Below are positions 9,719-17,643 of a stretch of 64,000 nt of DNA, piece by piece. Where the stretch lies: contig NZ_JAJSEC010000008.1 in the NCBI RefSeq assembly GCF_021272185.1, positions 151,727-215,726 on the forward strand. Reading direction: 5' to 3'. The notes under the pieces were generated by a model. The model worked only from the letters and a program-made list of their open reading frames with translations, was not told the origin of the DNA and did not search any database. How positions within the stretch are numbered: the first letter of the stretch is position 1; every line of letters begins with the position of its first letter. Position numbers and translations under genes: made by a program. This DNA is from Roseivivax sp. GX 12232 (GTDB taxonomy: Bacteria; Pseudomonadota; Alphaproteobacteria; Rhodobacterales; Rhodobacteraceae).

Positions 9719-11260
9719 TCAGCCCTGCTCCGAGAGCTGCCGCGCAAGCGCCAGGTCGCCCGCGATCTCGGCCTCGGCGCGGGCCTGGGCGTCGCGTTCG
9801 CGCAGGCGCAGCACGTAGGAGGGATGCCAGGTCACCAGAAGCTCGGTGCCGTCGGCCAGCGTCTCGACCCGGCCGCGCCGCCGCGACAGCGCCCCGCCCT
9901 GCCCGGTCAGCGCCTCGGCGGCGGTGGCACCCATGGCCAGCACCACCCTGGGGCGCACGAGCTGGCGTTCGAGGTCGAGCCACCAGCGGCAGGCCTCGAC
10001 CTCGCCCGCATCGGGGCGCTGGTGGATGCGCCGCCGCCCGCGCGGGGTGAACTTGAAGTGCTTGACCGCATTGGTGACGAAGGCCGCCGAGCGCTCCACC
10101 CCGGCGCGCGCCAGGCTCCGGTCGAAAACTGCGCCCGCGGGCCCCACGAAGGGCCGCCCCGCGAGGTCCTCGCGGTCGCCGGGCTGTTCGCCAACGATCA
10201 TCAGGGGCGCGCCGACCGGCCCTTCGCCGGGCACCGCCTGGGTGGCGTGACGGCAGAGCCCGCAGCGGGCACAGGCGCCGACCTCCTGCGCGAGCGTCGC
10301 CACCGGCCCTTCGGGCGCGGGCTTGGCCAGCACCCGGGCGGCATGGTCGCGCAGCGCCAGCGCGCGGCGGTCGGGCGCGGCGGCGGGGGCGGCCTCGGCC
10401 ATGGCACGCACCCGCGCCTCGGCTCCGGCGACAAGCCCCGGGATCAGCTCGGCCTCGGGCAGGTTCTTCCAGTATTTCTTGGGCATTTCCGCGCACATGG
10501 CCTTCACCATGAGCCGCGCGGGATTGAAGATCGAGGCGTAGTAGGTGCGCCAGAGATCCTCGGTCGCATCCTCGGGCGGAGGACGGGTCTCGCCGGTCTC
10601 CTCGAAGCTGAGGCGGCCATTTTCGAAGCGGGCGGTCAGATGCGGGGTGGCGATGACCCAGTCCATGTCGCCGAAGCGCTTGGCGAAGAAGGGCGCGCCG
10701 CGTTCGAGGCAGGGATGCTCGGGCTCGAACCAGGCGGCGAAGGCGCGGCGCGGGCCCCGGGCGGGCAATTCGCGGAAGCGCACGAAGGCGTGCATCTTGT
10801 GCACGTCGCGGCCCACGGATCTCGCCGCCTCAAGCGCCCAGCGCACGTCCCGGTCGGAGCGGTCGCCCCAGGCCGCGCGGCCCGCCGAAAGCGCCAGCAC
10901 CAGCCGGTAGGCCCGGGCGAAGCGTTCGGGGTCGGAATGGCAGAGCGCCGCTTCGATGGTGGCGATGGCGGCCTTGGGCAGGCGCAACTCGCGCGACGGG
11001 TCGGACGAAGGGGTGGCCGTGGCTGAGGCTGCCCCAGCCGCGCCGTCCCCGGCCGCAAACAGGCCGTCGCTCATCCCGGCAACCGGCGCGTCACCGGCCC
11101 CGGCCCCTCCATCCCCCGCCGCATCCGCGAACAGATCCGGCGCCGCCTCGCCCACCGACCAGACCAGGTCCTCGGGCGCGACACCGGCCCGTGCGAGCGC
11201 CCGCGCCTCGCGGCGCCAGGCGGCCACCGTGCCGACCCGGGGCAGAACCACCCGCCGCAT
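9719..11260 (-). CDS. udgX: DUF4130 - UdgX uracil-DNA glycosylase fusion
   Basis: A 513-residue protein with two parts. Residues ~1-300 are the DUF4130 'probable DNA metabolism' domain (WRTYYASIFNPARLMVKAMC; AEMPKKYWKNLPEAELIPG). Residues ~310-513 are a UdgX-type uracil-DNA glycosylase: CARCGLC for the iron-sulfur cluster, GEQPGD at 357, FVGPAG, the UdgX signature loop RRRIHQRP at 409-416 with His 413, and HPSYVLR at 479. In UdgX that histidine forms a covalent bond with the abasic sugar after uracil removal. The ATG shares one base with the stop of the radical SAM gene (TGATG), so the two are coupled. A longer frame reaching to 12277 is only a shadow of the upstream gene. Confidence 0.92.
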   Translation of the reverse strand: MRRVVLPRVGTVAAWRREARALARAGVAPEDLVWSVGEAAPDLFADAAGDGGAGAGDAPVAGMSDGLFAAGDGAAGAASATATPSSDPSRELRLPKAAIATIEAALCHSDPERFARAYRLVLALSAGRAAWGDRSDRDVRWALEAARSVGRDVHKMHAFVRFRELPARGPRRAFAAWFEPEHPCLERGAPFFAKRFGDMDWVIATPHLTARFENGRLSFEETGETRPPPEDATEDLWRTYYASIFNPARLMVKAMCAEMPKKYWKNLPEAELIPGLVAGAEARVRAMAEAAPAAAPDRRALALRDHAARVLAKPAPEGPVATLAQEVGACARCGLCRHATQAVPGEGPVGAPLMIVGEQPGDREDLAGRPFVGPAGAVFDRSLARAGVERSAAFVTNAVKHFKFTPRGRRRIHQRPDAGEVEACRWWLDLERQLVRPRVVLAMGATAAEALTGQGGALSRRRGRVETLADGTELLVTWHPSYVLRLRERDAQARAEAEIAGDLALARQLSEQG

Positions 11261-12492
11261 CAGATCAGCGACAGCTGCTCGGGCGGCGGGGCGAAGCGGG
11301 CGCGCAGGTGCTCGGCCTCGAGCAGGCCGCGCGGGCTCCAGCCGGCGCAGGTGATGAAGGGCTGCGCCTTCTTCATCACCGCGCCCATGGCCTTGAGGTG
11401 TTCGTAGCGCACCAGCCCCCGCCGCCGAGCCGAAAGCACCCGCCCCACGGTCTTGGTGCCGAAGCCCGGCACCCGCAGCAGCTCCTCGCGGCTGGCGCGG
11501 TTCACGTCGACCGGGAAGTGCTCCCGATGGGCCAGCGCCCAGGCGGTCTTGGGGTCGATGTCGAGGTCGAGCATCCCCGAGGCGCCGCCGATCTCCTCGA
11601 CCCCGAAATCGTAGAAGCGCAGGAGCCAGTCGGCCTGATAGAGCCGGTGTTCGCGCAAGAGCGGCGCGGGCTTCAGGGGCAGCGCCTTGGCCGGGTCGGG
11701 GATCGGCGAGAAGGCCGAGTAATAGACCCGGCTCAGCCCGTAGCTTGCGTAGAGATCCGAGCTTTGCGTCAGGATCGTCCGGTCGTTGGCCGCATCCGCC
11801 CCGACGATGACCTGCGTCGACTGGCCGGCGGGCGCGAAGCGCGCGGGCCGCTTGCCGCGCCAGCTCCGCCCGCTGCGGCTGTCCTCGCGCTTCATGCGCA
11901 CATCGGCCATGGAGCGCTTGATCCCGCCCGCGTCCTTCTCCGGCGCGAGGTCCTTCAGCGAGGTCTCGGTCGGCATCTCGATGTTGATCGACAGCCGGTC
12001 GGCGTAGCGCCCGGCGGCGTCGATCAGCTCGGGGCTGGCGTCGGGGATGGTCTTGAGGTGGATGTAGCCGCGAAAGCCCTCCTCCTCGCGCAGCTTCCGG
12101 GCGATGCGCACCATGTCGGCCATGGTGTCGTCGGGCGAGCGGATGATGCCCGAGGACAGGAACAGCCCCTCGATGTAGTTGCGGCGGTAGAACTCTACCG
12201 TCAGATGCACGACCTCCTCGACCGAGAAACGCGCGCGCTCCACCCGGCTCGAGGCGCGGTTGATGCAATAGGCGCAATCGTAGATGCAGAAGTTCGTCAT
12301 CAGGATCTTCAGAAGCGAGATGCAGCGCCCGTCCGGGGCATAGGCGTGGCAGATGCCCGAGCCGCCCGAGGAGCCGAGCCCGCCGCCGTCGCGGCTGTCG
12401 CGCCGCTCGCCCCCCGATGACGCGCAGGAGGCATCGTATTTCGCCGCATCGGAAAGGATCGCGAGTTTTTCGGAAAGTGACCGCTGTGCCAT
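11260..12492 (-). CDS. Putative DNA modification/repair radical SAM protein
   Basis: A 410-residue radical SAM enzyme of the family that is regularly linked to UdgX/DUF4130 (spore-photoproduct-lyase-like, but distinct). The [4Fe-4S] cysteines are C69, C73 and C76 in NFCIYDCAYC; the barrel continues with LSSGIIRSPDDTM and INIEMPTE. A C-terminal helix-hairpin-helix-like part (VNRASREELLRVPGFGTKTV) suggests DNA binding. MAQRSLSEKLAILSDAAKYD is a typical family N-terminus, supporting the ATG at 12492. The substrate lesion is not known. A LexA-type box lies immediately upstream, which points to SOS control of both genes. Confidence 0.92.
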   Translation of the reverse strand: MAQRSLSEKLAILSDAAKYDASCASSGGERRDSRDGGGLGSSGGSGICHAYAPDGRCISLLKILMTNFCIYDCAYCINRASSRVERARFSVEEVVHLTVEFYRRNYIEGLFLSSGIIRSPDDTMADMVRIARKLREEEGFRGYIHLKTIPDASPELIDAAGRYADRLSINIEMPTETSLKDLAPEKDAGGIKRSMADVRMKREDSRSGRSWRGKRPARFAPAGQSTQVIVGADAANDRTILTQSSDLYASYGLSRVYYSAFSPIPDPAKALPLKPAPLLREHRLYQADWLLRFYDFGVEEIGGASGMLDLDIDPKTAWALAHREHFPVDVNRASREELLRVPGFGTKTVGRVLSARRRGLVRYEHLKAMGAVMKKAQPFITCAGWSPRGLLEAEHLRARFAPPPEQLSLI

Positions 12493-12494
12493 GT

Positions 12495-12509
12495 GTTCAC
12501 TTTATGTTC
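12495..12509 (-). promoter_or_regulatory. LexA (SOS) box GAAC-N7-GAAC
   Basis: The coding strand reads GAACATAAAGTGAAC, an exact match to the alphaproteobacterial LexA motif (GTTC-N7-GTTC on the other strand). It ends two bases before the ATG of the radical SAM gene, so bound LexA would block transcription or the initiation region directly. Confidence 0.8.
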
Positions 12510-12572
12510 CGGCCTGCGGGCAAAGCAAGCGCCCAAGCGATCACGGCTGCGTTTCAGCGCCCGGATGCGGCG

Positions 12573-13253
12573 TCAGGTCGCGACCCGGGCGCGGTTCAGC
12601 GCCAGATCGGCGATGCGGTGGAAGCGGCCCAGCCCGTCCTCGCCGAGAAGCGTCACCGCGCCCATGGTGGCGGGTCTGCCGAGAACCGGGGCGAAATGCG
12701 CCCGGGCGCGGGTCTCGATGTCCTCGGGGCCGCGCGCGCCGGAGAGGGTCAGATGCGGGCGGAACTCCTCCATCACGTAAGGATAGCCCCAGGTCGTCAG
12801 GTTGGCCTCCTGCGTCGGGCTGAGCCCCCGGCCCCGGCGGCGGGCGAGCTCCTCGGCGGCGGGCAGCGCGCGGAAGGGATCGAGGCCGCGCACGAGCGTG
12901 GCCGCGAGCTCCGAGATGCCCTCGGTCCGGCTGGGCTGCAGGGTCCAGATCCGGCCCAACTGGCGCAGTTCGAGCGTGCCGAGATCGACCGTCTCGGCAG
13001 CCCCGGCCAGGCTTTCGAGCTGCGCCAGAAGTGCGACCTCATCCTCATCCGGCGCCAGGTGGAACGGCGGCTTCAGCGTCGCGTGGAAGCCGTAGCGCTT
13101 GGGCCCCGGGGCCTTGATCTGCGGCGGGTCGATGCGGCGCGCGTGGCGCGCGTCCCAGCCGAGCCAGCTTGCGCCCAGCTCGCCCAGTTGTCCGTCCGGC
13201 AGCCAGTAGACGGCATAGCGTTGCCAGCCCGATGAGGTCCCCGAAGAGGTCAT
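12573..13253 (-). CDS. DUF1045 family 2H phosphoesterase-like protein
   Basis: A 226-residue cytoplasmic protein of the DUF1045 family ('putative phosphonate metabolism protein'). The two HxT/S motifs of the 2H phosphoesterase fold are visible: FHATLKPPF near residue 57 and HLTLSGAR near 166, as is the opening AVYWLPDG. Members often sit beside phn genes; here no phosphonate gene is near, and the gene stands alone between the repair operon and the metal transporter. The substrate is unknown. The ATG at 13253 is the first good start; MTSSGTSSGW before the conserved core could be a few residues shorter in reality. Confidence 0.85.
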   Translation of the reverse strand: MTSSGTSSGWQRYAVYWLPDGQLGELGASWLGWDARHARRIDPPQIKAPGPKRYGFHATLKPPFHLAPDEDEVALLAQLESLAGAAETVDLGTLELRQLGRIWTLQPSRTEGISELAATLVRGLDPFRALPAAEELARRRGRGLSPTQEANLTTWGYPYVMEEFRPHLTLSGARGPEDIETRARAHFAPVLGRPATMGAVTLLGEDGLGRFHRIADLALNRARVAT

Positions 13254-13352
13254 TGCGCACTCCCATGCTGCGTGGCCCCTGCCGGATCGCTCCCGGGGGA
13301 TTCGCGCGGAAAGCCTAGCACAGCCCCGCTTGGGCGCGGAGCCATGCGCCCC

Positions 13353-14180
13353 TCATAACGTCTGCCGCCGGACCTGCAACTGGCGCCGCAGGAAGGCGGC
13401 GATGAAGAGGATCGTCAGGATCAGCACGATCGTCGGCGCCGGCGCGGAGTCGATGAAGAACGAGGCGTAAACCCCTGCCACCATGGAAAAGATATTGACC
13501 GCCACCGCGACCAGCAGCATCCGCCGGAAGGTCCGCGCGACCAGGAAGGCGATGGCCCCCGGCGCGATCAGAAGCCCGATCGCCAGGATCAGCCCGGCCG
13601 CCGACAGCGTGGCCACGATGCTCAAGGAAAGGGCAGCCAGGAGACCGTAGTGCAGAAGCCCCACGCGCAGCCCGCTGGCCCGCGCCTGGGCCGGGTCGAA
13701 GCTTTGCAAAAGCAGGTCCTTCCACTGCAGCCCGATCAGCACCGCGATGCCCGCCGAGATCGCCCCCGCGGTCCAGAGCTCGCGGGTCTCGACCCCCAGC
13801 ATGTTGCCGAAGAGCACGTGATCGAGGTGCATGTTGGTCTCAACCGAGACGTAAAGCACGATCCCCAGCCCGAACATGCCCGAGAAGACGACACCCATGA
13901 CGGTGTCCTCCTTCACCCGGCTGTTGCCCGAGAGGTAGCCCGTCGCCAGCGCGCAGATCATCCCCGCCACGAAGGCCCCGAGGATCAGCGGCAACCCGAA
14001 GATATAGGCCAGCACGATGCCCGGCAGGACCGCGTGGCTCACCGCGTCGCCCATCAGCGCCCAGCCCTTGAGCACCAGGAAACAGGAGAGCATCGCCGTG
14101 GGCACCGCCACGATCACCCCGATCAGGAAGGCGTTCTGCATGAAGGGGAACTGGAAGGGCAGAAGGGCTGTCTCGATCAT
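13353..14180 (-). CDS. sitD: Metal ABC transporter permease (second membrane subunit)
   Basis: A 275-residue inner-membrane permease of the ABC-3 (Mn/Zn/Fe) family with about eight hydrophobic segments. Family stretches are LKGWALMGDAVSHAVLPGIVLAY and GLILAIGLLIAPGAIAFL. The ATG at 14180 overlaps the stop of the preceding permease by four bases (ATGA), so the longer reading into that gene is not real. It pairs with SitC as the heterodimeric channel; the cognate ion is probably Mn2+ given the mur gene next door, though Fe2+ is also possible. Confidence 0.93.
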   Translation of the reverse strand: MIETALLPFQFPFMQNAFLIGVIVAVPTAMLSCFLVLKGWALMGDAVSHAVLPGIVLAYIFGLPLILGAFVAGMICALATGYLSGNSRVKEDTVMGVVFSGMFGLGIVLYVSVETNMHLDHVLFGNMLGVETRELWTAGAISAGIAVLIGLQWKDLLLQSFDPAQARASGLRVGLLHYGLLAALSLSIVATLSAAGLILAIGLLIAPGAIAFLVARTFRRMLLVAVAVNIFSMVAGVYASFFIDSAPAPTIVLILTILFIAAFLRRQLQVRRQTL

Positions 14181-15040
14181 GCCTCGACCTCCTTCAGGGC
14201 CGCGCGGGCCTTGGCGCGGGCGGCAAGCCGCCCGTGTTTCGGGGCGAAGACGAAGACCAGAAGGAAGATCAGCGTCTGCAAGGTGACGATGATCCCGCCG
14301 GTCGCGCCATCGAGGAAATAGCTGATGTAGGCGCCGAAGAAGCTGGTGCCCGCGCCGATCACCACCGAGGTCGCGATGAGCCGCGGAAAGCGGTCGCAAA
14401 GCAGATAGGCCGTGGCCCCGGGCGTCACCACCATGGCGATCACCAGGAAGGCGCCGACGGTCTGCATCGCCGCCACCACCGAGGCCGAGAGCAGCACGAA
14501 GAACACCCCCTTCAGAACCCCGGTGTTGAGCCCGATGGTCCGCGCGTGGGTCTCGTCGAAGAAGGTGACCATGAGGTCCTTCCAGAGGACCAGCAGCACC
14601 GCCAGCGACACCAGCCCGATGATCGCAAGCTGCAGCGTGTCGCCCGGCGTGATCGCCAGGATATTGCCCATGGTGATGGTCTGCACCGAGATCGACATCG
14701 GGTTGATCGAGACCAGGAACAGCCCGAGCCCGAAGAAGGAGGTGAAGATCAGCCCGATGATCACATCGACCTTCAGCCCCGAGCGGTCCGACAGGAAGAG
14801 CATCGCCGCCGCCGCGAGCCCGCCCGCGATGAAGGCGCCAAGCGCGAAGGGCAGCCCAAGCATGTAGGCGCCGGCGACGCCCGGGACGACCGAATGCGAA
14901 AGCGCGTCGCCGATCAGCGACCAGCCCTTGAGCATCAGGAAGGAGGACAGGAAGGCGCAGACCGCGCCCACGAGGGCCGAGACCCACATGGCGTTGGTCA
15001 TATAGCCGTAGGTGAAGGGCTCATACAGCGTCGAGATCAT
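14177..15040 (-). CDS. sitC: Metal ABC transporter permease (first membrane subunit)
   Basis: A 287-residue inner-membrane permease of the ABC-3 family, paralogous to the following gene. It contains [20 protein letters not shown] and the aspartate/glycine-rich helix motif typical of Mn/Zn permeases, then [18 protein letters not shown]. It overlaps the ATPase gene by four bases upstream and the second permease by four bases downstream, which shows tight translational coupling across sitBCD. Confidence 0.93.
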   Translation of the reverse strand: MISTLYEPFTYGYMTNAMWVSALVGAVCAFLSSFLMLKGWSLIGDALSHSVVPGVAGAYMLGLPFALGAFIAGGLAAAAMLFLSDRSGLKVDVIIGLIFTSFFGLGLFLVSINPMSISVQTITMGNILAITPGDTLQLAIIGLVSLAVLLVLWKDLMVTFFDETHARTIGLNTGVLKGVFFVLLSASVVAAMQTVGAFLVIAMVVTPGATAYLLCDRFPRLIATSVVIGAGTSFFGAYISYFLDGATGGIIVTLQTLIFLLVFVFAPKHGRLAARAKARAALKEVEA

Positions 15041-15930
15041 TCCCGCGGCTCCCGGGTCCGGGTCTTGTCGCCGTATTGCACCAGCGGGCGCTCGTCGTCG
15101 GTGAAAATGGTGACGCTGCGGGCGTCCTCGTCCTCGTGCAGGGTCTCGCCGCCGAGGGTGAAGTGCCGCAGCACGCCCCCGAAGGCCGCCTCGAGGTTCT
15201 TGCGGGTGAAGACCTTCTCGGTCGGTCCATGCGCCAGGACCGTGCCCTTGACCAGCACCGTGCGGTCGCAGAACTCGGGCACCGACCCGAGGTTGTGGGT
15301 CGAGACCAGCATGACCCGGCCTTCCTCCTTCAGCGCGCGCAGAAGCGCCACGATCTGCTCCTCGGTCTTCACGTCGACGCCGGTGAAGGGCTCGTCGAGC
15401 AGGATCACCTGCCCTTCCTGCGCCAGCGCGCGTGCGAGGAAGACGCGCTTGCGCTGCCCGCCCGAGAGCTCGCCGATCTGGCGGTGGCGCAGGTCGGTCA
15501 GGTTGACCCGCTGCAGCGCCGCTTCGACCGCCGCGTGATCGGCCGGGCGCGGACGCCGCAGGATCCCCATGTGCCCGTAGCGGCCCATCATCACCACGTC
15601 CTCGACCAGCACCGGGAAGGACCAGTCGACCTCCTCGGCCTGGGGGACATAGGCCACGAGGTTGCGCTTCAGCGCCGCGCGCACCCCCATGCCGAGGATG
15701 CGGATCTTGCCGCGCGCCGCCGGCACGAAGCCCATGATCGCCTTGAACAGCGTGGATTTGCCCGCGCCGTTCACGCCGACAAGCGCTGTGACGGTGCCGC
15801 GCGGGATGGTGAAGCTCGCGTCGGTCAGCGCGGTATGGCCGTTGCGGTAGGTGACGGTCACATGCGCTACGTCGATCCCTTCCGCCAGCTCTGGCGGGCG
15901 GGTCTCGGTGATCGCCTGGTCGTCGCGCAT
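15037..15930 (-). CDS. sitB: Metal ABC transporter ATPase
   Basis: A 297-residue cytoplasmic ATPase that powers the SitCD channel. Walker A is GVNGAGKST near residue 52, the signature is [17 protein letters not shown] near 160, Walker B is VILLDEPF, and the switch histidine sits in VSTHNLGS. The C-terminal ~45 residues beyond the ABC core ([19 protein letters not shown]) are common in SitB/MntB-type proteins. AGGAAAGG lies before the ATG at 15930. It follows sitA after a 66-bp spacer holding a hairpin. Confidence 0.95.
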   Translation of the reverse strand: MRDDQAITETRPPELAEGIDVAHVTVTYRNGHTALTDASFTIPRGTVTALVGVNGAGKSTLFKAIMGFVPAARGKIRILGMGVRAALKRNLVAYVPQAEEVDWSFPVLVEDVVMMGRYGHMGILRRPRPADHAAVEAALQRVNLTDLRHRQIGELSGGQRKRVFLARALAQEGQVILLDEPFTGVDVKTEEQIVALLRALKEEGRVMLVSTHNLGSVPEFCDRTVLVKGTVLAHGPTEKVFTRKNLEAAFGGVLRHFTLGGETLHEDEDARSVTIFTDDERPLVQYGDKTRTREPRE

Positions 15931-15964
15931 GGGGGCCCTTTCCTTGGTCCAGAACAGAAATAAG

Positions 15965-15986
15965 GCCCGCCGGTCATCCGGCGAGC
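15965..15986 (-). promoter_or_regulatory. Hairpin between sitA and sitB
   Basis: On the transcript GCTCGCCGG pairs with CCGGCGGGC (one G-T pair) around ATGA, followed by CTTATTT. It could end a share of transcripts after sitA or protect the sitA message, giving more binding protein than membrane components. Confidence 0.65.
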
Positions 15987-15996
15987 CCTCTTAGGC

Positions 15997-16893
15997 TCAG
16001 TCGCCCGCGCCGGTCAGCCCTTCGACCACCGTGCGCGAGGTCACCTCGAGCAGGTCGAGGTATGTGGGCACCGGCCCGTCGGGCTCCGACAGCGAGTCCA
16101 CGTAGAGGACGCCGCCGAAATCCGCCCCGGTCTCGCGCGCCACCTGTTCGGCGGGCCGGGTGCTGACGGTGCTTTCGCAGAAGACCACCGGGATGTCGTG
16201 CTCGCGGACCCCGTCGATCACCGCGCGGACCTGCTGGGGCGTGCCCACCTGGTCGGCGTTCATCGGCCAGAGGTAAAGCTCCTTCAGGCCGAAGTCGCGG
16301 GCGAGGTAGCTGAAGGCGCCCTCGCAGGTGACAAGCCAGCGGTCGTCCTCGGGGACTTCCTCCAGCGCCTCACGGAGCGGCCCGATGGTGTCGCGCAGCT
16401 CCTCCTTGTAGGCGGCGGCATTGGCGGCATAGGTCTCGGCGTTCTCGGGGTCGGCCTCGGAGAGCGCCTCCTCGATATTGTCGATGTAGATCAGCGCGTT
16501 CTCGAGCCCCATCCAGGCGTGCGGATTGGGCGCGCCCTCGTAGGCGCCGCTCTGGATCGAGATCGGATCGATGCCTTCGGAGACGGTGACCGAGGGCACG
16601 TCGCCCAGGTTGGTCAGGAACTGCTCGAACCACAATTCGAGGTTCATCCCGTTCCAGAGGATCAGGTCCCCGTCCGAGGCACGCACGATGTCCCCCGGCG
16701 TCGGCTCGTAGCCGTGGATCTCGGCGCCGGGCTTGGTCACCGAGACCACCTCGGCGGCATCGCCGGCGACATTTCCGGCCATGTCGGCGATCACCGTGAA
16801 GGTCGTGACCACCTTGAGTTTGTCCTGCGCCTGGGCCCCGCCCGCAAGGGTCGCCGCGAGAGCGGTGGCCAGCCAGAGGGATCTCTTCGTCAT
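15997..16893 (-). CDS. sitA: Metal ABC transporter substrate-binding protein
   Basis: A 298-residue periplasmic metal receptor (cluster A-I, ZnuA/SitA/MntC fold). A Sec signal peptide is clear: MTKRSLWLATALAATLAGGA ending AQA. Metal-ligand regions are seen as GAEIHGYEPTPGD (His near 65), NPHAWMGLENA (His near 126), VTCEGAFSYLARDFGL with Glu, and VVFCESTVSTRPAEQ with Glu. The absence of a His-rich loop favours Mn/Fe over Zn. AGGAAAGGCA precedes the ATG at 16893. It is the first gene of the operon and is divergent from mur. Confidence 0.94.
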   Translation of the reverse strand: MTKRSLWLATALAATLAGGAQAQDKLKVVTTFTVIADMAGNVAGDAAEVVSVTKPGAEIHGYEPTPGDIVRASDGDLILWNGMNLELWFEQFLTNLGDVPSVTVSEGIDPISIQSGAYEGAPNPHAWMGLENALIYIDNIEEALSEADPENAETYAANAAAYKEELRDTIGPLREALEEVPEDDRWLVTCEGAFSYLARDFGLKELYLWPMNADQVGTPQQVRAVIDGVREHDIPVVFCESTVSTRPAEQVARETGADFGGVLYVDSLSEPDGPVPTYLDLLEVTSRTVVEGLTGAGD

Positions 16894-16929
16894 CGCACTG
16901 CCTTTCCTGCTTGCTTGCCCCTCTCTAGA

Positions 16930-16944
16930 TGCAAATAATTCGCA
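16930..16944. promoter_or_regulatory. Palindromic Mur/Fur-type box 1
   Basis: TGCAAATAATTCGCA is a 15-bp near-perfect palindrome of the form TGC-N9-GCA in the 103-bp sitA-mur intergenic region, inside the only AT-rich patch there. It matches the general design of alphaproteobacterial Mur/Fur operators. Confidence 0.7.
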
Positions 16945-16957
16945 ATGTCAAACTTTT

Positions 16958-16972
16958 TGCGAGTGGTTCGCA
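16958..16972. promoter_or_regulatory. Palindromic Mur/Fur-type box 2
   Basis: TGCGAGTGGTTCGCA has the same TGC-N9-GCA design as box 1 and starts 28 bp after it, just under three helical turns. Two sites on roughly the same helix face would suit joint repression of sitABCD and autoregulation of mur. Confidence 0.65.
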
Positions 16973-16996
16973 GAAAAACTTGAGCCCGGTCGCGGC

Positions 16997-17440
16997 ATGC
17001 TTCATGGTTCGGCCATGGCCTCGGATTTCTACAGCAGTGAAGGCGATGCGATCCTGCGCGAAGCGGGCTTGCGGGTGACCCGGCAGCGGCGCGCCATCGT
17101 GCGCGTGCTCTTCGAGGCCGAGGACCACCCGGACGCCGAACAGGTGCTCGGACGCGCGCGCGACAAGGACGCCAGCGTCAGCCAGGCGACCGCCTACCGC
17201 ACGCTCGCGGCGCTGGCCGACAAGGGCCACCTGCACCGCCATACCTTCGACGGCGGGGTGACCCGTTACGAGCTTGCGAGCCGCCCGCACCACGACCACA
17301 TGATCGACGTGGAGACCGGCGAGGTCATGGAGTTCGTCTCGGAAGAGATCGAGCGGCTGCAGAAGAAGATCGCGGCCGAACACGGCTACGACATCGTCGC
17401 GCACCGCCTGGAGCTTTACTGCAAGCGGCGCCGGCGCTGA
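16997..17440 (+). CDS. mur: Fur-family regulator, probably manganese-responsive Mur
   Basis: A 147-residue dimeric metalloregulator. The winged helix is near residues 15-85 (LREAGLRVTRQRRAIVRVL; SQATAYRTLAALADKG), followed by the metal-binding dimerisation part with HHDHMID. In alphaproteobacteria Fur homologues beside sitABCD are usually Mn-sensing Mur rather than iron Fur; that is inference here. The start is either ATG 16997 or ATG 17015 six codons later (MASDFYSS); the longer form is given. It is divergent from sitA with two palindromic boxes between the genes. Confidence 0.88.
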   Translation: MLHGSAMASDFYSSEGDAILREAGLRVTRQRRAIVRVLFEAEDHPDAEQVLGRARDKDASVSQATAYRTLAALADKGHLHRHTFDGGVTRYELASRPHHDHMIDVETGEVMEFVSEEIERLQKKIAAEHGYDIVAHRLELYCKRRRR

Positions 17441-17529
17441 GGCGCGGGGTGTGCCGCTAGGCGTGGGCACAGAGGCCCGGTTGCGTGGGGCAGCGCGTGG
17501 GCATCTTCAGAGATAGAAGAACCGAGAAA

Positions 17530-17557
17530 CGCCCGCCGTAGCGCATCGCGACGGGCG
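17530..17557. terminator. Hairpin between convergent mur and aminotransferase genes
   Basis: CGCCCGCCG and CGACGGGCG form a 9-bp stem with one mismatch and a 10-base loop. There is no strong T-run on either side, so terminator function is only likely from its convergent-gene position. Confidence 0.35.
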
Positions 17558-17643
17558 CAGGCTGTCACCAAATCACAGCAAACCGGTTCACGGGGCGCGA
17601 TCCACGCCCCCTGCCCGCCCGCCACCTCAGGCGCGCCCGGCCC

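Noticed and set aside
11261..12277. Upstream extension of the UdgX gene
   Set aside because: It runs out of frame through the radical SAM gene; the coupled ATG at 11260 gives the expected family N-terminus.
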